NCBI RefSeq assembly: GCF_010131535.1
Contig: NZ_WUBS01000010.1
Span: 1 to 64,000, forward strand
Direction: 5' to 3'
Origin: Acerihabitans arboris
Lineage (GTDB): Bacteria > Pseudomonadota > Gammaproteobacteria > Enterobacterales > Enterobacteriaceae
Length of the DNA: 64,000 nucleotides
Positions 1 through 9,481 of the stretch are shown piece after piece; positions within the stretch are counted from its first letter, which is position 1; the number at the start of each line of letters is the position of its first letter. Under the pieces are notes generated by a model that saw only the letters and a program-made list of their open reading frames with translations, ran no database searches and was not told the origin of the DNA. The translations under genes and the position numbers were made by a program.

Positions 1-82
1 ACGATGACGTTGATAGGTCGGGTGTGTAAGCGCAGCGATGCGTTGAGCTAACCGATACTAATGACCCGTGAGACTTAACCTT
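1..82 (+). rRNA. rrl: 23S ribosomal RNA, 3' end (partial)
   Basis: The first 82 bases match the conserved end of enterobacterial 23S rRNA: the GGGTGTGTAAGCGCAGCGAT stretch followed by TGAGCTAACCG and the ...CTTAACCTT terminus. The 5' part lies outside the window. A 122-base spacer separates it from the 5S gene. Confidence 0.97.
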
Positions 83-204
83 ACAACACCTAAGGTGTTT
101 GAAGCGGAGAGCGCGTTGCCCCGCGGGGTGGCGAGCGGATTTTCAGCGAAGTTCCGGATAAACGGACGTGGCATGGAAGGTAATGCGACGTACGGAAATG
201 AATT

Positions 205-324
205 TGCCTGGCGGCACTAGCGCGGTGGTCCCACCTGACCCCATGCCGAACTCAGCAGTGAAACGCCGTAGCGCCGATGGTAGTGTGGGGTCTCCCCATG
301 CGAGAGTAGGGAACTGCCAGGCAT
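205..324 (+). rRNA. rrf: 5S ribosomal RNA
   Basis: A 120-base sequence begins TGCCTGGCGG and ends ACTGCCAGGCAT, so its two ends pair as in the closing helix of 5S rRNA. The interior is nearly identical to E. coli 5S. It lies directly after 23S in the usual rrn order, and no tRNA follows it. Confidence 0.97.
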
Positions 325-337
325 CCAACAGTGACGA

Positions 338-366
338 AGCCCTCTGTGAAAACAGAGGGCTTTTTC
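338..366 (+). terminator. rrn operon intrinsic terminator
   Basis: A perfect 10-bp stem, AGCCCTCTGT / ACAGAGGGCT, with a GAAA loop is followed by a T-run. It starts 13 bases after the 5S 3' end, the usual place for an rrn terminator. Confidence 0.92.
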
Positions 367-480
367 ATATGTGCTGAACGGGCGGTTCGCTACTCGGGCA
401 GAGAGCAGGACAACCGGCTTTGCCGGTTGAACGGAGCCGCAGGCGACGGCCCGCAGGGTGGCCGCCGCAGGCGGGCATCA

Positions 481-571
481 ACTGCCAGGCATCCAATAAT
501 GACGAAGCCCTCTGTGAAAACAGAGGGCTTTTTCATATGTGCTGAACGGGCGGTTCGCTACTCGAGCAGAG
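481..571 (+). repeat. Second copy of the 5S 3' tail plus terminator
   Basis: Bases 481-571 repeat bases 313-403 with only a few mismatches. The copy includes the last 12 bases of 5S (ACTGCCAGGCAT), the whole terminator hairpin and the sequence after it. It looks like what remains of a second tandem 5S gene after most of that gene was deleted. The end of the copy (558-571) supplies the last codons and stop of the SopA-like gene on the other strand. Confidence 0.9.
506..534 (+). terminator. Duplicated rrn terminator hairpin
   Basis: This is the same 10-bp stem and GAAA loop as at 338-366, again followed by T residues, and lies inside the duplicated block. Confidence 0.85.
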
Positions 572-2999
572 GTTCGACCATTATATCGAATAACACTGCG
601 GAGCAGGTGTAGGCATTTTGACGGCCCTGCAGGCAATTTTCCCAGTCGGTAAAATTATTATTTTTCTCGCTCGGGAAAATTTTTACATCAAGCTTATGCG
701 CCTGGGCCATCAGCGTATAAGCATAATGCCTGAGAATTTCTGATGAGTGCTGCTCCTTTCCAAAAATCGTTACGGATGAATAGCTTGTAAATACCGCCGC
801 CAGGCTCGGCAATGTTTTGGCCTTCTCGGTATCGCTGGCGGATGGTAGGCCATAAGCCTTGATAATTTCGGCGCGGTGCTCGCTGGTCAAATAAGAGGCG
901 TGCTCAGTCTCTGAATATACCATTTAAGGACCAAAAATGTTTCTTAGCATTATTTGATCTGCCGGATCCATCAGCTCTTTCTTTGATGCTGCGGACCGGC
1001 TCCGGCTGGCAGAGGCAAAAGTCTCATGCAATTCACCGAATTTCGGTATTTTAAGCAATGTAGGAAAACGGGCTGCTTGTAACGCTTTGTTATAAGATGC
1101 CTGGAAGATTTTGAAATCCTGATTAAACAGCTTGTCCTGCCAATAGCTCCCCGAACCCAGGTTTTCCAGGTTTCTATACAGATAATATTGGCCCGATAAG
1201 GCATTAAGGAGTTCAGGTTTAAGCGTCCCAAGAAACGTATGGTGTGAAAGCAGCATGACAAGCCCGTCAGTCTCGTGAGAAAAAAGAATGTAATTGATGG
1301 CATCTTAACCCGTCAAACCATCCTGGCGGGTGCCATCGATACCAAATGAATTCAATGCGGCATAAGGTTTTACTTTTTCATTGCTTAGGTAGAGGCGATA
1401 AAGTCGGGCAGCGCTTCCATTAACAATCTCATCATCAGCCTCTATCCCTCGAGTGACTAACTGATTGAACGCGCCGTTATGGGAAAACATCCGGTCTGGC
1501 TGATGGCTGAACATCTTCAACAGTCTCAACAGGACTGTAACCTGATTTTGCATCTCCACGTCAAGGGGCGGCAAAACTTTCCCCTCATATTGACTAAGAT
1601 ACAGTTCACAGACCGTATCCAGCCAAGTGTCGATCCTGGCATCGCTCAAGTAAGGCGCTTTAGAGAGGGTAGCTAGCAGCGGCAGGGCGACGCTGGACAC
1701 GTCAGCGTTTTGTAACGAGGCCACCAGTTCACGCGCCATGCGTAATTTCACGTCCGCATGCCGTTCGTCAATGCTGTCCATCATGGTCAACACAGTGCCG
1801 CTAGCATCATTGAGATAGCGGTCTAGTAAAGTTGTATTCCAGTGGGGCAATTTTAGCAAAGCGCCTTGTTTTGGCAGGTTGTTCAAGTCAACGCCTCCCA
1901 GTTGTGCTCCGTTCAGATCATTTTCCCCCATCTTAGCTTCCGTCAGATCAACATTGCGCAGGTCAACATAGCTAAGGTCAGTTCCCCTTAGGTCAGCCCC
2001 GGTTAGCTTCGCTCCGCGCAATTTGACCCGGCTCAGTTTGGCCCCGCCCAAGTCGGCATCACGCAGGTCTGCATTTTCCAGCTTCGCTCCACGCAGGTCC
2101 GCCTTTATCAGGACAGACCCGCGCAGGTCAGCTTTGCTCAAGTGAATATCCTTCAGGTAGGCCTCGCTCAGGTTGGCCCCGCTCAGGTTAGGTTTGCCCC
2201 ATTGCATCTCGGATCCCCCCCGGCCCACGTCAATCTGATATAGGCAAACATCTCGTAGGGTAGCGCGGCGCAGATCTGCCCCGCTCAAGACGGTCCCCCA
2301 TAGACTAGCATTCGTCAAGTCAGCGTCGCTCAGGTTAGCCTCGCGCAGGTCAGCCTTTTCCAGAGAAGCCTTGCGCAGGTTAGCGCCGCTAAGGTTGGCT
2401 TTCGTCAGATCAGCTTCGCACAGGTAGGCGTTTTGAAGGTCAACGCCGGTAAGGTTGGCTTCCGCCAGGTTTGCTTGGCGCAGGTCGGCCTGGCGTAGAG
2501 TGCACCCCCGCAGATCTGCCTCGGGCAGTGCAGCTTTTATCATGTTCATCTTCCCCCAATCCGTAAAGATTCCGGGAGAACTATCAAGGTCGAACCGCCG
2601 TCGTAACATCAATACGTTGCAGCCAAGGAAAAACATGTCCTTATCAACTGTTACCTCATGTACCTCATGACTTTGCCTATCTTTGCGTATCTCGATGGTG
2701 ACCGGGCCTGTTTCATCATGGTTTTCTCCCGGCCGTATGGCGGTAACGACCCATCCGTTGAAATCGACGTTAAGCTTAGCCGGGATGCCATAGGGATTTT
2801 TGTCCGTTGATTCCCTGGAAAGAGCGTCCGCTAAAGCCTGTGTGAACAAATCATTTTGCCAAGTTAGTTTTTTTTGCTCAATGCAGGGGCTGAATAAATT
2901 TGAAATATGCTCCCCAATAATCTCCTGGGGTAATGGAGCCTTGGAACCGTAACTCCAGATGTATTGCACAATCTCACTCGTGCTACTAATAATACCCAT
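558..2999 (-). pseudogene. SopA/NleL-like HECT-type E3 ubiquitin ligase effector, interrupted by two TAA codons
   Basis: Reading from 2999, one frame stays open to 558 except for TAA at 1305-1307 and at 924-926; no frameshift is needed. The full frame has about 813 codons, close to the roughly 782 residues of Salmonella SopA and E. coli NleL. Residues about 160-400 are dense A(D/N)L-X-X pentapeptide repeats, as in the beta-helix of SopA. A helical region follows. Near the end is YTCSAVLFDIM, whose Cys fits the catalytic Cys of the HECT-like lobe. A normal product stops at 564 residues and lacks the catalytic lobe. ATG codons at 1256 and 923, the latter directly after the second TAA, could allow restart, but no good ribosome site is seen. 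The final residues come from duplicated rrn sequence, so the true C-terminus is probably lost. The family assignment is from recall of architecture, not a search. Confidence 0.72.
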
Positions 3000-3271
3000 T
3001 ATTACAAATACTCCTTTTATTACTTGGCGACACAGGCTGTCTCGTGGTTGTTGATAAAAATAGTTCGGTCAATCTAACACGGAAATAGCGTTGACTTCTT
3101 GCGAAAGAAGCGTATCGCTTCATCATGTTGAATGTTGGTTAAGATAAACGGGGAGAGGATTAAAAAATGAAAGGCTATCTTATAAAGGCAATGGCAAGTG
3201 AACTGCCCGCGCGCCATTTATATAGCAGTGGGAGAAATAATTAACTATGAGCGAAATAATATAATCATCAA
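3000..3271. other. AT-rich gene-free stretch between the SopA-like gene and yfiM
   Basis: About 270 bases, clearly more AT-rich than the housekeeping genes on either side. No credible coding frame or terminator was seen. It probably holds the promoter of the SopA-like gene (read leftward) and came in with it. Confidence 0.5.
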
Positions 3272-3614
3272 TCAATCATTGAGAGAATAAATACTATAGC
3301 CGGTGACTACCCCCCGCCACATCCCAGGCAAAATCTTTCCAGCTCCATCCGCTGCCAGCAGTGCGGCTGTCAAAGGCCTCTTTGGCGGAGCCAAGGGAAA
3401 TGGAAAAGGCAAAACCGATATTAATGCTGCGGGCCGGAGAGGCGTTTTGGTGTGCGGCCGCCGCGCTGCCCGCATAGGCTAATGCGGCGGAAGAGACAAA
3501 ATGCGCCGATTTATCACGCCCGGTCCAGCTGTCGTGGGCCATGTGGGTAGAGGCGCTGCACAATATGCTGCACAATATGCTGCACAATATGCTGAACAAC
3601 AGCAGCGGCGCCAT
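3272..3614 (-). pseudogene. yfiM: YfiM-family small lipoprotein-like protein, frameshifted near the C-terminus
   Basis: The core (STHMAHDSWTGRDKSAHF, then FSISLGSAKEAFDSR and GSGWSWKDFAWDVAG) matches E. coli YfiM, and the gene sits beside pssA as in E. coli. The frame as written ends DVAGG-SHRL at 3294. Removing one base from the six-C run (+ strand 3310-3315) continues it as DVAG-VVTGYSIYSLND to a stop at 3272, which looks like the normal YfiM end. This is therefore a one-base insertion in a homopolymer: a real frameshift, slippage, or a sequence error. The N-terminus has an expanded 12-bp repeat giving CSILCSILCS. The expected lipobox Cys before STHMA lacks the usual small residue at -1. 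Function of the family is not established. Confidence 0.8.
3555..3599. repeat. 12-bp tandem repeat in the yfiM signal-peptide region
   Basis: The unit GCTGCACAATAT occurs three times in perfect tandem (3555-3590), followed by a diverged partial unit. In frame it adds blocks of four residues (S-I-L-C) to the hydrophobic N-terminus of YfiM. The unit length keeps the frame. Confidence 0.9.
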
Positions 3615-3715
3615 GCAGGCCGCCTGGAATAATCGCCTGGCACTTATTGGCAGGGTCTCAATCCATCTGGCTGACAGCCTCGCCCAATCGCGAGCCCATG
3701 CGTAAAGTGTGGGCG

Positions 3716-5071
3716 CTATAAGATGCGGCTGATCAGGCGGTCGACGCGGATACGCCGCAGACGGCGGATAAGCTTGCGAACTTTCACCGGGTAATCGCCG
3801 ATCCCCTGCAGCTCGGTAAAATGCGTCACCGCCGTGGTATGGGTGCGGATAAGCCCCAGCTCATGCTCGCGCTGTTCGCGCAGTTCGCCCTTGGGATCGT
3901 GAATTAGCAGGGCATTTTCCAGATCCAGGCGCCAGGCGCGGGGATTAAGGTTATTGCCAGTCAACAGTTGCCACTCGTCGTCGACCCACATTCCCTTCAG
4001 GTGATAAGTATTGTCGCCGTCTTTCCATAACCTGACCACCAGTTGCCCGTTGTCCACATAACGCTGCAACCTGCCGAGAAAACGCCGCAGGTTAATTTCA
4101 TACAAATAGGGTAGGGCGCCGATAATCTTGAACGGCTGATCCTCGGGAATATAAAAATCATTGGCCGTTTTATCGCCGACAATGATTTCCACCTGCTTAT
4201 TCTGGCGCAGCAGGGAGATGATATTGCGCACCAGCAGCGCCGGCATATTAAAATACGGGGTACAGAGGATCAGCTTACTGTCGGCGCACGACATCAGGTG
4301 GTGGATGGTCTTATTGAGCGGACTTTGTTTACCTAATCCCACCAGGGGGGTCACGGTCAGCCGATCGTCGGTTGCCGCGTCGTTGCAGGTATAATCCGCG
4401 TCGCGCAGGGACTGACGGAACAGGCGCGTATCGTTTTTAATTTCGATGCTTTTCGGCCGGTCGGGATTATCCAGCCGGTTAACGGCGGGCGCGTTCAGCA
4501 GGTGATGCTTGATGTAGCCCAGCATACAGTCGGCAAGCGAAGGATTGTGGATCAGCTGATAACGATCGTAGCGGTATTTATCCAACTGGTGCAGGTAGAC
4601 ATCGTTCAGGCTGGCGCCGCTGTAAATGACGGTATCATCGATGATAAAGCCTTTCAGGTGCAGCACGCCCAGGGCTTCGCGGGTATTTACCGGCACGCCG
4701 TACACCGGAACCTGCACGCCGGGATGGTCCTGCGCCATGCGGCAATACCAGTCGGCATTGGTGTTTACCGCGGCCGCGCCTATGCGCCCGCGCTGCGCGC
4801 GATGCCAGTCGACCAGCACACCGACCTCCAGCTCCGGGCGCAGTTCGCAGGCCCGGTAGAGGGCCGAAAGCACGGCGTCGCCACCCTCATCCTGCTCAAG
4901 ATACAGCGCCACCAGATAGATACGCTTCTTGGCGCCGGCAATGGCGTTAAGCAAGGCGAGACGAAAATCTTCAGGACTGTACAGCGTTTGTACGTCAGCA
5001 ACCGTCTGGGGAATTTTGGGCAGTTGTGCAAGGTGTTGTTGGTGTTTGGTACGTCTAAATTTTGACAACAT
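3716..5071 (-). CDS. pssA: CDP-diacylglycerol--serine O-phosphatidyltransferase
   Basis: Makes phosphatidylserine from CDP-diacylglycerol and serine, the committed step to phosphatidylethanolamine. The protein belongs to the phospholipase D superfamily and is peripherally membrane-associated. Two HKD motifs are visible: HLKGFIIDD near residue 138 and HLKGMWVDD near residue 357. The C-terminus is very basic (KVRKLIRRLRRIRVDRLISR), suited to binding acidic lipid. The start is the ATG at 5071, one codon after an in-frame GTG, which gives 451 residues, the E. coli length, and the E. coli-like MLSKFRR N-terminus. The order yfiM-pssA-patZ is as in E. coli. Confidence 0.96.
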   Translation of the reverse strand: MLSKFRRTKHQQHLAQLPKIPQTVADVQTLYSPEDFRLALLNAIAGAKKRIYLVALYLEQDEGGDAVLSALYRACELRPELEVGVLVDWHRAQRGRIGAAAVNTNADWYCRMAQDHPGVQVPVYGVPVNTREALGVLHLKGFIIDDTVIYSGASLNDVYLHQLDKYRYDRYQLIHNPSLADCMLGYIKHHLLNAPAVNRLDNPDRPKSIEIKNDTRLFRQSLRDADYTCNDAATDDRLTVTPLVGLGKQSPLNKTIHHLMSCADSKLILCTPYFNMPALLVRNIISLLRQNKQVEIIVGDKTANDFYIPEDQPFKIIGALPYLYEINLRRFLGRLQRYVDNGQLVVRLWKDGDNTYHLKGMWVDDEWQLLTGNNLNPRAWRLDLENALLIHDPKGELREQREHELGLIRTHTTAVTHFTELQGIGDYPVKVRKLIRRLRRIRVDRLISRIL

Positions 5072-5207
5072 CACAGTGCGCTTCTTCTCTTGTCATCGTA
5101 TGGTGGAATGACCATATGCAAAAACACAAATGTGTGGAATCGGGCATAATAACATTACTTAACGCCGTTGTGGCTATGTTTCGCCGCAGGTTGATATGCG
5201 CTTGAGG

Positions 5208-7880
5208 TTAAACCGGCGGCTGCCGCCGGGATTCGCCCGCCAGCGATAACGATAGCGCGACAATGCCGTCTTCCAACCGCAGCTCGACCGCGAACCCCAG
5301 CTTTTTAGCCAGGGAAATCATGCCCTGGTTACCGGGCATGGTAACGGCGGTTAAGCGCTTAAGCCCATGATGCCGGGCGTAATCAATCATTTTTTCCAGC
5401 AGCAGACGCCCCAAGCCCATTTTTTTTAAATCGGATCTGACCAGCACCGAAAATTCGGCATCGGTGTTGTCCGGGTCGGAAAAGGCGCGCGTGACGCCGA
5501 TAATGCTGGTTCCCGCCTCGTTTTGCCTTACCGCGACAAATGCCATTTCTCGATCGTAGTCGATTTGGGTCATATAAGCCAAATCTTCATGGGTAAATTC
5601 CGTGATCTCACTGAAGTAACGGAAATAAAGATCTTCCGGCGTCACCTCGCCGATAAACTGCTTCAGCAGTGGTTCGTCTTCCGGCAGGATGGGGCGAAAC
5701 AGGCATTGTTCGCCATTTTTCAGCATCACCACCGACTCCAGCTCTTGTGGATAAGGGCGGATCGCCAGGCGCGCTTCCGGATCGCCATGGCATTCGGCCA
5801 GTTCAAGGCTGACGTCCAGCAAGGTCATATCACTGCCGCAGGCCAGCAGCGGATGAATATCCAGATGAATGATGTCAGGACAGTCGAGCAGTAGATTGGA
5901 GACCTGTACCAGCAGGCGGCTTAACGCGGCAATATCCAGCGAATATAGGGGACGGTGGGTGCGGATCGCGCCCTTTTTCAGCCCCTGGCGCACCATATTC
6001 CGCGCCAGCGCCATATTGAGCGGCGGCAGGGCCACCGCCATCTGGTCTGCCTGGCGCCATTCGTTTTCGCTTTCACCCAATAGGATCAACGGGCCGAAGA
6101 CCGGATCCTGCTCGACCACGATGCGCAGTTCCTGGGTGCCGGCCCGGCTGGCCATGCTTTGCACCAACATGCCTTCGATGCGCGCCCGGGGAAAGGCCTG
6201 CGCCACGCGTTCCGTCATGGCGTTGGCCGCCTGCGCCACTTCGCGCGCATTACGCAGCGACAGCATCACGCCCTGTACTTCGGATTTGTGCGCGATGTCC
6301 GGCGAGCGCAGCTTCAATGCCACCGGATAACCGATACGTTCGGCAATGGCGACGGCTTCATTGGCGTCGAGCGCGATCCAGGTGGGCAGGGTGGTTAGGC
6401 CATACGCCTCGACGATGGGACGCACCTCATGGGTGGCCAGCCGGGTTATGCCCTGATCCAGGGCCTGGCGGATCAGCTGGTGCGCCTGTGCCGTGTCCAC
6501 CGTCAGCCCGACCGGCAGGGCCGGGGTTTCCATTAACTGCTGTTGATTGCGCCGGTACTCCGCCATATGCATAAAGGCGGTGACCACGCCTTCCGGCGTG
6601 CGATAGGTAGGCAGGCCCGCCTCGGTGAACAGCTTGCGCGCCTCGCGGGAGGAGAATTCACCGCTCCAGTTGGTCAGCAGGGTCACGTGCCTGCCGCGCG
6701 GATGGACCCTGGCCAGTTCGATCACCTGCTGCGCCGTCTCGCTGCTGGGCGCGGCGGCGCTGGGGGCGTGGATAATCAGCAGCGCATCGTAGTCAGGGCT
6801 GTCGAGCAATATCGAGAGGGCGGCGCGGTAGCGCGCCGGGGTGGCGTCGTCCGCCAGATCGAGCGGGTTGGACGCGGTCACGGCGTCGGGCAATACCGCC
6901 TGCAGGGCCTCGCGCGTGGCCGGGCTTAAGGTGGCCAGCTTGCCATGGCGGCTTAGCAGTTCATCCAACGCCAGCGCGGCGGGGGCGATGCCGTTGCTGA
7001 CGATCATCAGGCGTTCGCCGCGCAGCGGGCGCATATGGCTTAAGGTTTCCACCGCCGAAAATAATTCGTGGGTATCGCGCACCCGCAGCAGACCGGCGCG
7101 CTGGATAGCGGCGTCGTAGGCGGCGTCGCGGCCCTGGGGATAGTTCAGCAGGCGCTGCGCCTGCGGACTGCGTCCGCTTTTAATCACCAGGATCGGTTTA
7201 TTACGCGCGGCGCCCCGGGCGGCCGACAGGAAACGCCTGGCATCGCTCAGGTGCTCCAGGTGCAGCAAAATGGCGCTGGTCTTGCTGTCCCGCGCCAGGA
7301 AGTCGAGCACGTCGTCCACGTCGATATCGATACTATCTCCGAGGGCGATAAAATAGGAGAAGCCGATTTCACGCTGCTGCGCCCAGTCCAGCACGGTATT
7401 GGACACCGCGGCGGACTGGGAAATAAACGCCAGCTTGCCTTTATGGATGGGAACCGGGGAAAAACTGGCGTTCAGGCCCTGCCAGGGCGCCAGCACCCCA
7501 AGGCTGTTCGGCCCGAGCAGGCGCATGCCGTGACGGGCGGCGCAGGTTTTCAGCTCGTCAAACTGGGCCGGCGGCGAGGAGAGGATAATCGCCGTTTTGC
7601 ATCCATGCTTGCCAAGCTCGTCGAGCAGCCCGGCATTGCGACTGGCGCGGGTGCACAGCACCGCCAGGTCCGGCACCAGCGGCAGGCTTGCCACATCCGG
7701 ATAGCTTAATACGCCGCACACCGCGGGATAGCGCGGCGTCACCGGCAATATTGGCCCGCCGAACCCGCCGTCCAGCAGATTACGCATCATCAGGTTGCCG
7801 GCCCGGCCCGGCTTGTCCGATGCCCCCAGCACGGCAATGGACTTCGGCCTCAGCAGCGCTTCCAAACCTCGTTGACTCAT
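5208..7880 (-). CDS. patZ: Protein lysine acetyltransferase PatZ (YfiQ/Pka)
   Basis: Acetylates lysines on metabolic enzymes, classically acetyl-CoA synthetase, using acetyl-CoA. The order is CoA-binding and ligase-type domains like ADP-forming acyl-CoA synthetases (N-terminal RPKSIAVLGASDKPGRAGN), an ATP-grasp-like region about residues 480-690, and a C-terminal GNAT domain from about 730 (FRPILPEDEP, later LGRLLLEKMIDYAR). I chose the ATG at 7880: AGGAG lies about 8 bases upstream and the protein then begins MSQRGLEALLRPKSIAV like E. coli PatZ. An in-frame start 24 bases further up is less likely. The product is 890 residues (E. coli about 886). It follows tapT on the same strand after a 42-base gap. 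Confidence 0.95.
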   Translation of the reverse strand: MSQRGLEALLRPKSIAVLGASDKPGRAGNLMMRNLLDGGFGGPILPVTPRYPAVCGVLSYPDVASLPLVPDLAVLCTRASRNAGLLDELGKHGCKTAIILSSPPAQFDELKTCAARHGMRLLGPNSLGVLAPWQGLNASFSPVPIHKGKLAFISQSAAVSNTVLDWAQQREIGFSYFIALGDSIDIDVDDVLDFLARDSKTSAILLHLEHLSDARRFLSAARGAARNKPILVIKSGRSPQAQRLLNYPQGRDAAYDAAIQRAGLLRVRDTHELFSAVETLSHMRPLRGERLMIVSNGIAPAALALDELLSRHGKLATLSPATREALQAVLPDAVTASNPLDLADDATPARYRAALSILLDSPDYDALLIIHAPSAAAPSSETAQQVIELARVHPRGRHVTLLTNWSGEFSSREARKLFTEAGLPTYRTPEGVVTAFMHMAEYRRNQQQLMETPALPVGLTVDTAQAHQLIRQALDQGITRLATHEVRPIVEAYGLTTLPTWIALDANEAVAIAERIGYPVALKLRSPDIAHKSEVQGVMLSLRNAREVAQAANAMTERVAQAFPRARIEGMLVQSMASRAGTQELRIVVEQDPVFGPLILLGESENEWRQADQMAVALPPLNMALARNMVRQGLKKGAIRTHRPLYSLDIAALSRLLVQVSNLLLDCPDIIHLDIHPLLACGSDMTLLDVSLELAECHGDPEARLAIRPYPQELESVVMLKNGEQCLFRPILPEDEPLLKQFIGEVTPEDLYFRYFSEITEFTHEDLAYMTQIDYDREMAFVAVRQNEAGTSIIGVTRAFSDPDNTDAEFSVLVRSDLKKMGLGRLLLEKMIDYARHHGLKRLTAVTMPGNQGMISLAKKLGFAVELRLEDGIVALSLSLAGESRRQPPV

Positions 7881-7922
7881 CGGTGGTCTCCTATCCAGCC
7901 GCACCCGGTAAGTGTAAGCGCT

Positions 7923-8630
7923 TTAAGCCTGGGGTGTTGTGATGGCGGAAGATATTTGCGGTGTGCGGTGGTGGGATTTACCCGCCAGGTAACGACCGCG
8001 AAACAGCGTAAACAGCGCGGATAGGTTTTGCGCCGCCGCGTCGTCTCCCGCCTGCAGCAGCAGGGTGGCGGCAACCTCTGCGGTGCAGTGGTGCCCCTCG
8101 CCGTGCGCTTCGCGCAGGCGGTAGGCGGAGAGGGTATCCAAGGTAAGGGATAATATCGGAAAATCAGCCAGATAGGGACTTTTACGAAACATCTTGCCGG
8201 CCTCGGACCAGGTGCCGTCCAGCAGGATAAACAGCGGCGGCTTGCCGTGGGCATCGATCTGGCGCACCACGCGCCGGCCGGGGGCGACATTGTGCGCCGG
8301 AAACACCACATAGGGCTGGCGGGCGGGATCGGTTATGGCGGACAGCAGCGCCGGATTCGGCTCGGTGCGCGACCAGAGGAAAGCCTGGGTGTCCGGCAGT
8401 ATATCGGCAATCAGACGGCCGGTATTGCTGGGTTTCAGCGGCTCGGAGTCAAACATGATCAGGCAGAAACGGCTGGCCGACGTCGCCGGCAAAATACTGT
8501 CGCACAGGCAAACGGCCTGCGGCAGCAGGCAGCCTTCGCAGCGGAGTACCCGGCAACCGCGCGCGCGATAGGGGCGGGTGGCGCGATCGAGGCGATATCG
8601 GCGTAGCGCCAGCACGGCATTGTGCGTCAT
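7923..8630 (-). CDS. tapT: tRNA-uridine aminocarboxypropyltransferase, DTW domain
   Basis: TapT (YfiP) adds the 3-amino-3-carboxypropyl group from S-adenosylmethionine to uridine 47 of tRNA. The Cys-rich N-terminus (CEGCLLPQAVCLCD), the conserved SEPLKPSNTGRLIADILPDT segment and the DTW-type motif LLDGTWSEAGKMFRKSPYL are all present. The ATG at 8630 gives 235 residues starting MTHNAVLALRRYRL, close to E. coli YfiP (232). A start 84 bases further up would add an unrelated tail. It lies between trxC and patZ as in E. coli and may be co-transcribed with patZ. Confidence 0.93.
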   Translation of the reverse strand: MTHNAVLALRRYRLDRATRPYRARGCRVLRCEGCLLPQAVCLCDSILPATSASRFCLIMFDSEPLKPSNTGRLIADILPDTQAFLWSRTEPNPALLSAITDPARQPYVVFPAHNVAPGRRVVRQIDAHGKPPLFILLDGTWSEAGKMFRKSPYLADFPILSLTLDTLSAYRLREAHGEGHHCTAEVAATLLLQAGDDAAAQNLSALFTLFRGRYLAGKSHHRTPQISSAITTPQA

Positions 8631-8822
8631 GGGATGCCCGGAAGAAAAGAGATAGTTTACCGGAGCGGGCGGGGAAAGCGGACTGTTTTTTTGCCTGTCC
8701 CGGCCGGAACGCATGCCCGTGGCTCAAACGCGGCGAAGGGCCCGCGATCCCACGGCATGGACGGGCAGGCAAATTGGCCGGCGAAATTCACCGGCCGGGG
8801 CAGGGGGCCAGGTTAAGACCAC

Positions 8823-9260
8823 TCAGGTCGCGCTGGGGATGGACAGGCCTTCGTCCAGCCATTCTTCAAACGGCCCCTTGGGTATGGCGCCATGCAGCGA
8901 GTCCACCATCTTGCCGTGCCTGAAGACCATAATGGTGGGAATGCTGCGGATGCCAAAGCGGGTGCTCAACTGGGGTTCCGCTTCGGTATTCACTTTAAGG
9001 AAACGTACCGAACCACGGCGCTCTTCGGCGACCGCTGCAAAAATCGGCGCGAAGCCAACGCAGGGTCCGCACCAGGGCGCCCAGAAGTCGACCACTACCG
9101 GCAGGTCGTCTTGCAGCAGTTTGTCCAGGGAGTCGGTGGTGGCGTGGACGACTTTACCGTCCAGCAGCGCCTCGCCGCAACGGCCGCATTTCGCGCCGCC
9201 GTTGACCTTTTGTTCCGGCAGGCGATTGGTGGCCAGACAGGATGCACATACCGTATTCAT
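8823..9260 (-). CDS. trxC: Thioredoxin 2
   Basis: Cytoplasmic disulfide reductase, usually induced under oxidative stress. An N-terminal zinc-binding module has two CxxC pairs (CASC near residue 6 and CGRC near 27). The thioredoxin fold carries the active site WAPWCGPC and the cis-proline region RSIPTIMVF. At 145 residues it is slightly longer than E. coli Trx2 (139). It is divergent from yfiF and upstream of tapT on the same strand. No OxyR site was identified by eye. Confidence 0.95.
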   Translation of the reverse strand: MNTVCASCLATNRLPEQKVNGGAKCGRCGEALLDGKVVHATTDSLDKLLQDDLPVVVDFWAPWCGPCVGFAPIFAAVAEERRGSVRFLKVNTEAEPQLSTRFGIRSIPTIMVFRHGKMVDSLHGAIPKGPFEEWLDEGLSIPSAT

Positions 9261-9481
9261 GCTTTTGCCTCTTATTGGTGGAGGTTAAACCGGCGTAGGG
9301 CGGCCGGGCGATGATATCCACGCTTTATCCAAATGTTGTTCTGAAGTATGGTTAAAGAAATGAAGGGTGACAAAGTGATTTATCCGATGGCTTCGATAGT
9401 TGCTGGCTTTTACCGCTATCCGGTAGCTAAAAAAGGCCAGATCGGGTAATCTTCGCGCCCAGCACTTGGGTGGAGAGACAA

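Noticed and set aside
1305..1307. TAA codons of the SopA-like gene as evidence of stop-codon reassignment
   Set aside because: All other genes in the window use TAA, TAG and TGA as normal stops (for example nrdF-nrdH, pssA, glgX), so recoding is not supported.
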